This document shows positions 1 through 6,291 of a DNA stretch of 6,291 nt, piece by piece. The position numbers and the translations under genes are program-made. The stretch spans positions 1-6,291 of the forward strand of contig CAMPAX010000136.1 of NCBI GenBank assembly GCA_946633495.1. The letters are read 5' to 3'. The stretch is from an uncultured Lachnospiraceae bacterium (lineage in GTDB: Bacteria > Bacillota > Clostridia > Lachnospirales > Lachnospiraceae). Position 1 is the first letter of the stretch; every line of letters starts with the position of its first letter. A model generated the notes under the pieces. The model was not told the origin of the DNA, did not search any database, and was given only the letters and a program-made list of their open reading frames with translations.

Positions 1-26
1 TTTCGGGCAGGTTTCGGGCAGGTTTC
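1..26. repeat. 11-bp direct tandem repeat, about 2.4 copies, at window edge
   Basis: The unit TTTCGGGCAGG occurs at 1-11 and 12-22 with no mismatch, and the first four bases of a third copy follow at 23-26. The array begins at the first base of the window, so more copies may lie to the left. It ends 12 bp before the -35 box of the promoter that serves the HD-domain gene. No function is evident. It could be a simple slippage repeat at the end of an intergenic region or at the end of an upstream gene. Confidence 0.8.
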
Positions 27-38
27 AAACGCACCCAC

Positions 39-67
39 TTCACATTAGTATTTGATTCTGCTATAAT
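39..67 (+). promoter_or_regulatory. Sigma-A (sigma-70 type) promoter with extended -10
   Basis: A TTCACA box at 39-44 matches the -35 consensus TTGACA in five of six positions. A spacer of exactly 17 bp follows, then a perfect TATAAT at 62-67. TG at 59-60 supplies the extended -10 motif (TGnTATAAT). Transcription would start near 74, giving a leader of about 24 nt if the HD gene starts at 98, or about 87 nt if it starts at 161. It probably drives both the HD gene and the citrate synthase gene, because no comparable promoter separates them. Strength and start point are inferred from consensus only. Confidence 0.8.
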
Positions 68-97
68 ACGAAAATAGCTTTTCGGTACGGAATCGAA

Positions 98-718
98 ATG
101 ATGATCCGGAGCGATGATCGGAATCATGATGAAAGTGATGTTAAGAAAGGGTATCAGCCTATGAAGGTGGGAGAAGACAGGCGGATCAAGGCTGTGATCC
201 GGAAGCTGGGACGGGACATTCTTGTCACGGAATCCTTTCAGTCGGAAGAAAAGTACATACAGCACGGCGAGATCACCTGCTATGAGCATTCTCTGGCCGT
301 CACATACATGAGCGTCTGGCTGGCCGCCAAACTAAGGCTGAAGGTGGATCTTTCAAGCGTTGTGCGCGGTGCCCTGCTCCATGACTATTTTCTGTATGAC
401 TGGCACGATGATGAGCCCTGGCACCGGCTCCACGGATATCACCATGCCCGCACATCACTGATCACCGCCAGCAGGGACTTCCCGCTCAACCGGACCGAAA
501 AACAGATCATCTTCCGTCACATGTTTCCTCTGAACATCAGCCGTTTTCCCAACAGCAAGGAGGTTGCTCTGGTCTGTATCGCGGATAAGATCTGTGCCAC
601 CATCGAGACCATCCGCCGTTCAAAATACGATCCGGTGATCTACCGCGGGCTTCGGCTGCCCATTGAAAAGCCCATGCCGCAAATGGACACACGAGCGTCC
701 ATACTTGAAGAATTATAG
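98..718 (+). CDS. HD-domain protein (putative metal-dependent phosphohydrolase)
   Basis: This is a small soluble protein of 206 aa from the ATG at 98. It shows the HD-superfamily pattern of metal ligands: His64 in YEHSL, the HD doublet His95-Asp96 in ALLHDYFLYDWHD, and Asp163 in IADK. Further conserved-looking histidines are His112, His115 and His116 (HGYHH) and His141 (RHMFP). HD proteins are usually metal-dependent phosphohydrolases acting on nucleotides or phosphoesters, but the substrate here cannot be read from sequence. No signal peptide or membrane segment is seen. The first 21 residues are charged and look unconserved. An alternative ATG at 161, preceded by AAGAAAGG at 143-150, would give 185 aa and may be the true start; the ATG at 98 has only a weak GGA at 89-91. 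Citrate synthase follows after 33 bp, so cotranscription is likely. The HD family call is secure; the specific function is unknown. Confidence 0.85.
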   Translation: MMIRSDDRNHDESDVKKGYQPMKVGEDRRIKAVIRKLGRDILVTESFQSEEKYIQHGEITCYEHSLAVTYMSVWLAAKLRLKVDLSSVVRGALLHDYFLYDWHDDEPWHRLHGYHHARTSLITASRDFPLNRTEKQIIFRHMFPLNISRFPNSKEVALVCIADKICATIETIRRSKYDPVIYRGLRLPIEKPMPQMDTRASILEEL

Positions 719-736
719 TTTTTTGGATTTTTGATC

Positions 737-742
737 AGGAGG
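737..742 (+). promoter_or_regulatory. Strong Shine-Dalgarno site fixing the citrate synthase start
   Basis: AGGAGG lies 9 nt before the ATG at 752. This favours that ATG over the in-frame TTG at 731, which lies upstream of the site and would translate through it to add seven residues. Confidence 0.85.
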
Positions 743-751
743 AACAGCAAT

Positions 752-2116
752 ATGTCATACGCAAGCGCAGGAGAAATCAGCAGACAGATCCATAAACTTG
801 CAAATCTGTGCGTGACAAACAACCAGATCGATCCCGGCCTGTACGACGTCTATCAGGTGAAAAAGGGCCTCCGGGAACCCAGCGGAAAGGGTGTCCTGAC
901 AGGACTCACCGAGATCTCCACCGTAAACGGCAACCGCGAGGTGGACGGGAAGATCGTCCCCATCGAAGGAGAGCTTTATTACCGGGGCATCAACATTCAG
1001 GATCTGGTGAACGGATTCACAAAGGACGGCCGGTTCGGTTATGAGGAGACGGTCTATCTTCTTCTCTTCGGAAGCCTTCCGGACAAGGACGAGCTGGATC
1101 ACTGGAACCGCCTGATGTCGCATGCGCGCCGGCTTCCCGATGATTTTCTGGAAGATATGGTTCTGAAATCTCCGAACAAAGATATCATGAATGCCATGGC
1201 GCGTTCCATCCTTGCCCTGAACTCCTATGACAAAAATCCGGATGACCTTTCGATCCCCAACGTTCTTCGTCAGTCCATCAAGCTGATCGCTACGATTCCG
1301 CTGATCGCGGCTTACTCTTACCTGGCGTACCGCCACTATATGCAGAACCGCGGGCTCTACATTCATAATCCGAAGCCGGAGCTGTCCACGGCTGAAAACC
1401 TGCTCCGCATCATGCGGCAGGATAAAAAATTCACCCCTCTGGAAGCCCAGCTTCTGGATATCGCTCTCGTGCTTCATGCAGAGCACGGCGGCGGCAATAA
1501 TTCCACCTTTACCACCCACGTGGTAACCTCCTCCGGTACCGACACCTACTCTTCCGTAGCCGCATCCCTTTGTTCCCTGAAGGGGCCGAAGCACGGCGGC
1601 GCGAATATCAAAGCGAAGAAAATGTTCGACGAGATGAAGAAGGAGATCCGGGACTGGAAGGACGATGAAGAGATTTCCGCCTATCTGCTGAAGATCCTCC
1701 GTAAGGAAGCTTTCGACAAGTCCGGACTGATCTATGGGATCGGGCATGCGATCTACACCATTTCCGATCCCAGAGCAAAGATCCTGGAGCATTACACCAA
1801 GCTGCTGGCGGAAGAAAAAGGCCGTATGGACGAATTCAATCTGCATCAGGCAGTTGCGCGTCTGGCACCGGACCTTATGCGTCAGGAACGCAAAATGTAC
1901 AAGCCGGTGTCTCCGAACATCGATTTCTACAGCGGCTTTGCTTACAACATGATGGGTCTGCCGGATGAATTCATCACGCCCCTCTTCGCCATTGCCCGGG
2001 TGGCCGGCTGGTCCGCTCACCGGATCGAAGAGCTGACCTGCACCAACAAGATCATCCGTCCGGCATATATGTCAGTTGCACGCCAGACGGGTTATACGCC
2101 TCTGGAGGATCGCTGA
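752..2116 (+). CDS. gltA: Citrate synthase
   Basis: This 454-aa cytoplasmic enzyme condenses oxaloacetate and acetyl-CoA to citrate and CoA, the entry step of the TCA cycle. The catalytic set is complete. His242 lies in LHAEHGGGNNSTF, His332 in GIGHAIYTISDPR, and Asp391 in NIDFYSG; these correspond to His274, His320 and Asp375 of the pig enzyme. The conserved GPKHGGAN loop carries His281. LYYRGINIQDL near residue 80 is the usual N-terminal family motif. It is longer than B. subtilis CitZ (about 372 aa) and somewhat longer than E. coli GltA (about 427 aa); the extra length is mostly an N-terminal helical segment of about 60 residues. The start at 752 is set by AGGAGG at 737-742. It follows the HD gene after 33 bp and converges on hscC. 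In clostridia it typically feeds 2-oxoglutarate and glutamate synthesis. 2-Methylcitrate synthase activity cannot be excluded from sequence. The symbol could equally be citZ. Confidence 0.95.
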   Translation: MSYASAGEISRQIHKLANLCVTNNQIDPGLYDVYQVKKGLREPSGKGVLTGLTEISTVNGNREVDGKIVPIEGELYYRGINIQDLVNGFTKDGRFGYEETVYLLLFGSLPDKDELDHWNRLMSHARRLPDDFLEDMVLKSPNKDIMNAMARSILALNSYDKNPDDLSIPNVLRQSIKLIATIPLIAAYSYLAYRHYMQNRGLYIHNPKPELSTAENLLRIMRQDKKFTPLEAQLLDIALVLHAEHGGGNNSTFTTHVVTSSGTDTYSSVAASLCSLKGPKHGGANIKAKKMFDEMKKEIRDWKDDEEISAYLLKILRKEAFDKSGLIYGIGHAIYTISDPRAKILEHYTKLLAEEKGRMDEFNLHQAVARLAPDLMRQERKMYKPVSPNIDFYSGFAYNMMGLPDEFITPLFAIARVAGWSAHRIEELTCTNKIIRPAYMSVARQTGYTPLEDR

Positions 2117-2123
2117 TCCCCGC

Positions 2124-2164
2124 TAAAAAACAGGAGATGCCGGATCATTCCAGCATCTCCTGTT
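2124..2164 (-). terminator. Rho-independent terminator of the hscC operon
   Basis: The arms CAGGAGATGC (2131-2140) and GCATCTCCTG (2153-2162) pair perfectly, and the stem extends to 12 bp with the AA at 2129-2130 and TT at 2163-2164. The loop is 12 nt. Read on the minus strand, the stem runs straight into six T (2130-2125), the classic intrinsic terminator form. The upstream arm lies in the final codons of hscC (QEMLE) and the hscC stop codon lies in the loop, so the hairpin overlaps coding sequence. On the plus strand the stem is followed by CGATTG with no T-run, so it should be much weaker for citrate synthase. Confidence 0.85.
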
Positions 2165-3842
2165 CGATTGTATCCAGCTGTTCTTTCAGCCTGGTACGCG
2201 CCTCGGCGATCTTTGCGGGATCCTGCCCATCCATCACGGTCTCAAACTCCCGGAGATGATACTCGATCCGAAGCCGCATGTCGCCGGTGGCCTCTTCATA
2301 CATCCGATCGCCCCGGGCCATCAGATAACGGTTCTCCTCCTGCTCTCTGGGCGGGATCTTCAGATCCGCCAGCTGGTCCAGCCGGCGTTCGATCTCTTCA
2401 TCCGTCAGTTCATTTCCTTCATTTCGGATAACGATCCTTTTCTGCGCTTTTGTGGAAACCACGGTCACAACGACTTCCAAAATGGAATTCACATCATACG
2501 TAAATGTGATATCCGCCGCTTCCTGACCCTCCGATGCCCTGGGTACCGGGATCTCCAGTTCTCCCAGACGTACATTGTTCATTGCCAGCCGGCTCTCCCC
2601 CTGCAGCACCACCACCCGGATCGCCGTCTGGCCTTCCGACGCGGTATAAACACGGTGGGTCCTGCTGACCGGGATCACGGTATTCCGCTCAATGATCGGC
2701 AGATAATGCCCCGGTTCCTTTATCCCGCCCGGCTTTGTCACGCAGACCTCGGTTCCGAGAGTGAAGGGGCATACATCCGTGAGGATCATTTCCTTCACTG
2801 CTTCCGAACGTTCCTTCATGGCTCCCTGAAGGGCGGCGCCGATGGCTACCACCCGGTCCGGATCGATCCCGGTATTGGGGATCCTTCCGAAGGTTTTGCT
2901 TACGAAACGCCGAAGAATGGGCAGCTTTGTTGCGCCCCCCACCAGAAGCACCTCTCCGATATCCGACAGATGTACATTTGCGTCCTTCAGGGACCGTTCG
3001 ATGGGCTTCTTCAGCTTCGCCAAAAGGACCTGGCAGGCACGTTCATATTCATCGATCCCGATCTCCATGCTGTGTTCCTCACCCTTCAGGGTACACCGCA
3101 TGACAACCTTCTCCTTCTCGGAAAACTGCAGTTTTGCGGTCTCTGCCGCTTTTCTGAGAACCGCTTCTTCTTTCTCGGACAAGGCAGAGTCCTCGATTCC
3201 CTGCTCCGTCAGAAACAGGCGCATCAGTACATCCGTGAAATCCTCGCCGCCTAAGAAATTATCTCCGGCTACCGCCCGGACTTCCATGATATTTTCAAAC
3301 TGTTCCAGTATGGACACGTCAAATGTGCCGCCGCCCAGGTCAAATACGAGATATTTGGAATCCGCGTCCTTCTGATGGATCCCATAGGCGATGGCCGCTG
3401 CCGTCGGTTCGGACACGATCCGTTCCACACGGAAGCCCGCCAGCTCCCCGGCCTCCTTCGTGGCACGGCGCTGCGCGTCATTGAAATATGCCGGCACACT
3501 GATCACTGCCTCCTCCACAGGCTTTCCAAGAAAGCTTTCCGCATCCTCCTTTAAAGAAGAAAGGATCAGTCCGGACAGCTGCGTCGCGGAGAAGTTCCGC
3601 TCTCCCAACCGGAACACCCGCTCCGTCCCCATGCTTCTCTTAAATACGGATACGGATTCATGCGGATGGGTCACGCTTCGCTCCACTGCGGTTTTTCCGA
3701 TATACACTTCGCCTCCGGCATCCACGCTGATCACAGAGGGAGTAAGATATTCTCCCAGACGGTTGGGGATCACCACCGGATCCGTGCCGTCAAAATATGC
3801 GATCAGACTGTTGGTCGTGCCGAGATCTATTCCTACGATCAT
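2145..3842 (-). CDS. hscC: Hsp70-family molecular chaperone, HscC class
   Basis: This is a complete 565-aa Hsp70, an ATP-driven cytoplasmic chaperone. The ATPase domain (about 1-350) has phosphate-1 GIDLGTTNS (4-12, Asp6 and Thr9), the catalytic Lys68 in FKRSMG, SVPAYFNDAQRRAT, SEPTAAA (Glu145), phosphate-2 FDLGGGTFDVS (167-177) and the adenosine motif VGGATKLP (301-308). The linker is MILTDVCPFTLG (352-363), where DnaK has a DVLLLDVTPLSLG-like sequence. A beta substrate-binding domain follows (to about 475), then a short helical lid (about 477-565) without the DnaK-type EEVKD tail. GEYLTPS, LKEDAE.FL, ILTD.CP, PIIERNT, TYD.N.ILEV and LKI.PR all match E. coli HscC (556 aa) as I recall it, rather than DnaK. 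The start at 3842 has GAGG (3852-3849) 6 nt upstream. It lies 93 bp downstream of the TPR gene on the same strand, probably in one operon, and ends in its own terminator. Its clients are unknown. Confidence 0.93.
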   Translation of the reverse strand: MIVGIDLGTTNSLIAYFDGTDPVVIPNRLGEYLTPSVISVDAGGEVYIGKTAVERSVTHPHESVSVFKRSMGTERVFRLGERNFSATQLSGLILSSLKEDAESFLGKPVEEAVISVPAYFNDAQRRATKEAGELAGFRVERIVSEPTAAAIAYGIHQKDADSKYLVFDLGGGTFDVSILEQFENIMEVRAVAGDNFLGGEDFTDVLMRLFLTEQGIEDSALSEKEEAVLRKAAETAKLQFSEKEKVVMRCTLKGEEHSMEIGIDEYERACQVLLAKLKKPIERSLKDANVHLSDIGEVLLVGGATKLPILRRFVSKTFGRIPNTGIDPDRVVAIGAALQGAMKERSEAVKEMILTDVCPFTLGTEVCVTKPGGIKEPGHYLPIIERNTVIPVSRTHRVYTASEGQTAIRVVVLQGESRLAMNNVRLGELEIPVPRASEGQEAADITFTYDVNSILEVVVTVVSTKAQKRIVIRNEGNELTDEEIERRLDQLADLKIPPREQEENRYLMARGDRMYEEATGDMRLRIEYHLREFETVMDGQDPAKIAEARTRLKEQLDTIEQEMLE

Positions 3843-3935
3843 TCCACACCTCGTATCAGGATCCTGCCCCAGGCAGAATCCCGCATTCTGTCCATTTTCC
3901 GATATTTCAAAGCATAAGCCCTGAAGGCATCCGCA
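3843..3935 (-). other. TPR-hscC intergenic leader with two short overlapping hairpins
   Basis: On the minus strand one hairpin pairs CAGAAT (3890-3885) with ATTCTG (3879-3874) over a 5-nt loop. A second pairs CTGCC (3876-3872) with GGCAG (3868-3864) over a 3-nt loop. The two share 3874-3876, so they cannot both form fully. The hscC ribosome binding site (3852-3849) follows directly. No T-run follows either stem, so these are not intrinsic terminators. No convincing promoter is present: TTGAAA at 3910-3905 has no -10 box at the right distance. They may tune hscC translation or mRNA stability, or be incidental. Confidence 0.4.
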
Positions 3936-6291
3936 CTACCCCCGTCCGCTTTGCAGACGTTCGATCATGCTTTGCAAAGAAGCGTCATACCCTCTGGAGT
4001 CGGCTGCTTTCTGAAAGGCCAGCAGCGCCTCACTGCGCTTCTTCTCCGCCAGAAAGAGCCAGCCCAGTTCCTCATACGCTTCGGAGACGATCTGATTCAG
4101 CCCCTCACTCTCCGGAAGCTCACGGAAGACCTCCGTAAGGATCTCATGGGCCCGTTCATAGGCTTTCTCCGCCCGCAGTGCCTGAGCCAGACGGATTCGT
4201 GCTTCCTTTGCGTCCGACACCGTATTATAAGAGTGCTCCAGACTGGACACATACCGCTGAACCCGCCCGCGTCCGCTGAACTGCCGCGAGGCACATTCCG
4301 CCATATATCCCAGGTAACGGTATTTCAGATTCGGTTTCCGGTTCGAAGCGGTAAGAAGATTCTGTTCCGCTTCCTTATATTTTTTCTTTAAGAGCTGTAA
4401 ATGCCCCAGCAGTTCGTACTGGTAAGCGGTTGCAGCGGAATCCCCGCGGGTTTCGCATTCCTCCGCTTCCCGAAGAACCTTGCTCAGTCCCTCCAGGTCC
4501 CCGGCATGAAACCGGACTCTGCAGAGCAGGTCATACATCTGGCTCTTCTCCTCCGAGCCCCATTTCCAGGTACGGATGATCTCCTCGGCCTGGCGGAACA
4601 GTCCGACACAGGTAAGGAGTTCGATCTGCTCCATCACAAGTTCTCTGGAATGCATTCCCTCGTCCAGCATTTTGCGGATCATTTCCTGAGCCGTCTGATA
4701 CTGCCGGAGAATGATCAACGCTCTCAGCTGCTGCACAAGAGCTTCCTCTTTCTGCTCCACATTCTCAGCAAGCCGTACCGCCTGCTCCAGGATCTCCAGC
4801 GCATCTGCCGGAAAATGTACATCCAGCAGCATCCGGCCTGCCACCATGCAGCCCAGCCGTTCTTCCTTCGCAAGGTCCGCGGCCAAAAGCAGCACATCCC
4901 GGCATTCGGAATGCCGTCCCAGCTGCATAAGGCAAAATCCCTGATTCAGCAGGCAGCGATGATCTGTTTCTGTCTCACCCTGCTTCCTGTATTCCTGAAG
5001 AGCCTCTTCAAAACGGCCCACCTTCTTATACATAAACGCCAGCCGCTGGTGAAGGTTCGGACTCTTCCGGTTTTCCTTTACCGCCGCCTCATACATCCGG
5101 ATGGCGTCCGCAGCATTTGTCCTGGAGGCATAGACATCCCCCATCAGACGGTATACTTCGTCACGTTCCTCCAGATCCGAGTTGTCCGATCCTCTCCCGG
5201 TGAGGTGCTCGATCACCGGACCCAGTTCTTTCTCCACCGCGTCAAAATCCTCGGATTCCTCCATCGCAGCTTTGGCAAGGATCAGCCGTGCGGTGTCGCT
5301 TTCGGGATTCAGATCCATATATCTTTTTGCGGTCTCTCTTGCTTCCTTTATGTTTTTCACCCGAAGGTAACACTTCGCCAGCACATAGTAAGGATCCGAA
5401 GCATAGGGATAGATGCTGATGGCACGCTCCGCATTTTCCATGGCCTGCTGTATAAATCCCATGGCAAAGTCACATTTTGCCCGGAAATTCAATGCCTGAA
5501 AATTCCGGGGAGATCTCAGTTCCAGTTCACGGCAGGCCTCCACCCCGGCTTCATAGTTTCCGGAGAGGTATTCCAGCGCACAACGCTCCTCCATGGTAAC
5601 CAGATACTCATCGTGTTTTTGTGTCATGGCAGATTCGATGTAGGTCCGCGCCTCATCGTACTGCTGCATCTGCATATAAGCAACCCCGATCAGGGTGCAC
5701 GCGTAACCGGCTCTTTTCCGGACAGCGATGGATTCTTCGGAAGTATCCTCCTCCGGGATATCCCGGATGGCCTCCAGCCAGAGCCTCAGTGCCTGAAGCG
5801 CTTCCCCGGAATTATGAATCGAGAGCTCCGATCTTCCGAGATAATTGAAATACCCCGCTCTTCTGATCGGATCCTCCGGAACCGGAGCCTCCTTCAGCAC
5901 CCGGATCGCATCCTCAAACCGATAGCTCTGATAATAGGCCGCCGCAAGTTCCACACGTATTTTAATATTTTCCGGTTCTTCTCCTATCTTTGCTTCCTTC
6001 TCCCGGATGATCCCCTCACATGCAGCCAATACTTCCGAACGGAAATATCCGTCATAGGGCATTTCCTGCAGCAGATCAAAAAAAGCATCTCTTGCTTTTT
6101 CGTACTGACCTCTTTGGATCATCAGCTCGGCAAAGCGCCCTTTCAGGAAATACTGTGCCCCGCAGAGTTTCTCCGCTCTCCGGTAGTAATTTTCCGCCTC
6201 ATCGATCCGGTCCGTATGCTGGAGGATATCTCCTTTGGTGATCAGCACATTCACTGATCCGGGATACTCCTGCTCGATCCGGTCCAGCTCC
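3936..6291 (-). CDS. Large tetratricopeptide-repeat protein, N-terminus beyond the window (partial)
   Basis: At least 784 residues are visible, ending at the TAG at 3938-3936. The reading frame stays open through the right edge (…EQEYPGSVNVLI…), so the GTG at 6254 is probably internal and the true start lies outside. The protein is almost wholly helical and carries repeated TPR-like units with the W/L-G-Y-A-A-P spacing. Counted from the first whole codon at the edge, clear ones are near residues 14-42, 48-77, 195-222, 264-330 (two in tandem, e.g. ALNFRAKCDFAMGFIQQAME), 376-440 (two), 620-650 and 735-765 (AYEELGWLFLAEKKRSEALL). The intervening segments look like diverged repeats. No signal peptide or membrane segment is seen in this part. 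TPR arrays are protein-binding scaffolds. The hscC gene 93 bp downstream on the same strand suggests a chaperone partner or client adaptor. Whether a J domain lies in the missing N-terminus cannot be seen. Confidence 0.88.
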   Translation of the reverse strand, partial: ELDRIEQEYPGSVNVLITKGDILQHTDRIDEAENYYRRAEKLCGAQYFLKGRFAELMIQRGQYEKARDAFFDLLQEMPYDGYFRSEVLAACEGIIREKEAKIGEEPENIKIRVELAAAYYQSYRFEDAIRVLKEAPVPEDPIRRAGYFNYLGRSELSIHNSGEALQALRLWLEAIRDIPEEDTSEESIAVRKRAGYACTLIGVAYMQMQQYDEARTYIESAMTQKHDEYLVTMEERCALEYLSGNYEAGVEACRELELRSPRNFQALNFRAKCDFAMGFIQQAMENAERAISIYPYASDPYYVLAKCYLRVKNIKEARETAKRYMDLNPESDTARLILAKAAMEESEDFDAVEKELGPVIEHLTGRGSDNSDLEERDEVYRLMGDVYASRTNAADAIRMYEAAVKENRKSPNLHQRLAFMYKKVGRFEEALQEYRKQGETETDHRCLLNQGFCLMQLGRHSECRDVLLLAADLAKEERLGCMVAGRMLLDVHFPADALEILEQAVRLAENVEQKEEALVQQLRALIILRQYQTAQEMIRKMLDEGMHSRELVMEQIELLTCVGLFRQAEEIIRTWKWGSEEKSQMYDLLCRVRFHAGDLEGLSKVLREAEECETRGDSAATAYQYELLGHLQLLKKKYKEAEQNLLTASNRKPNLKYRYLGYMAECASRQFSGRGRVQRYVSSLEHSYNTVSDAKEARIRLAQALRAEKAYERAHEILTEVFRELPESEGLNQIVSEAYEELGWLFLAEKKRSEALLAFQKAADSRGYDASLQSMIERLQSGRG

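Noticed and set aside
705..733. Promoter or terminator between the HD gene and citrate synthase
   Set aside because: TATAGT at 714-719 has no -35 box, and TTGAAG at 705-710 has no -10 box at the right distance. The T-run at 719-724 has no GC-rich hairpin before it.
731..751. TTG start for citrate synthase at 731
   Set aside because: The AGGAGG site at 737-742 would then be inside the coding sequence; it sits at the correct distance for the ATG at 752.
640..822. 60-codon minus-strand frame across the HD/citrate synthase junction
   Set aside because: It overlaps two real genes on the other strand and has no supporting ribosome binding site or recognisable product. The hydrophobic stretch is weak evidence alone.
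755..2020. 421-codon open frame on the minus strand
   Set aside because: It is antisense to citrate synthase, whose catalytic motifs are intact; the product resembles no family and has no ribosome binding site.
2256..3924. Several plus-strand frames across hscC (2256-3254, 2842-3375, 3391-3924)
   Set aside because: They are antisense to a clear Hsp70 gene and give low-complexity, non-protein-like translations.
6252..6254. GTG at 6254 as the start of the TPR protein
   Set aside because: The frame remains open to the window edge, and the residues upstream (ELDRIEQEYPGS) continue the TPR helical pattern, so the gene is more likely cut by the edge.
4401..6257. 618-codon open frame on the plus strand
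   Set aside because: It lies wholly antisense to the TPR gene, its translation has no recognisable domain and is rich in H, F, S and R, and it is explained by the codon bias of the real gene.

Overview
The window looks like ordinary chromosomal DNA from a Gram-positive clostridial bacterium, most likely Lachnospiraceae or a close relative. This is judged by eye from protein character, strong AGGAGG-type ribosome binding sites, a medium-high G+C content and the gene set; no database search was possible. There are four protein-coding genes in two converging blocks. I see no rRNA or tRNA gene, CRISPR array, insertion sequence or phage gene.

Left block, plus strand (1-2116). Two copies and a partial third copy of an 11-bp tandem repeat lie at the window edge. 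A near-consensus sigma-A promoter with an extended -10 follows. Next comes a small HD-domain protein (98-718, or starting at 161), and 33 bp further on a complete citrate synthase (752-2116) with its own strong ribosome binding site. The two genes are probably cotranscribed. Citrate synthase would make citrate from oxaloacetate and acetyl-CoA. In anaerobes of this kind the usual use is the oxidative branch towards 2-oxoglutarate and glutamate.

Right block, minus strand (6291-2145). A large tetratricopeptide-repeat (TPR) protein runs off the right edge, so its N-terminus is missing. It is followed by a complete Hsp70 of the HscC class (565 aa). The two lie 93 bp apart and are probably one operon: a chaperone plus a helical-repeat protein that could act as partner or client adaptor. 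A Rho-independent terminator for this operon starts inside the last codons of hscC, and its U-tract lies in the 28-bp gap between the converging genes.

The most interesting point is the pairing of an HscC-type Hsp70 with a large TPR protein. It recalls the E. coli hscC neighbourhood, which from memory carries J-domain and Sel1-repeat genes. Smaller points are the shared reading frame of the TPR gene and hscC across one amber codon, small hairpins ahead of the hscC start, and the terminator that overlaps coding sequence. Nothing in the window clearly amounts to a new system.
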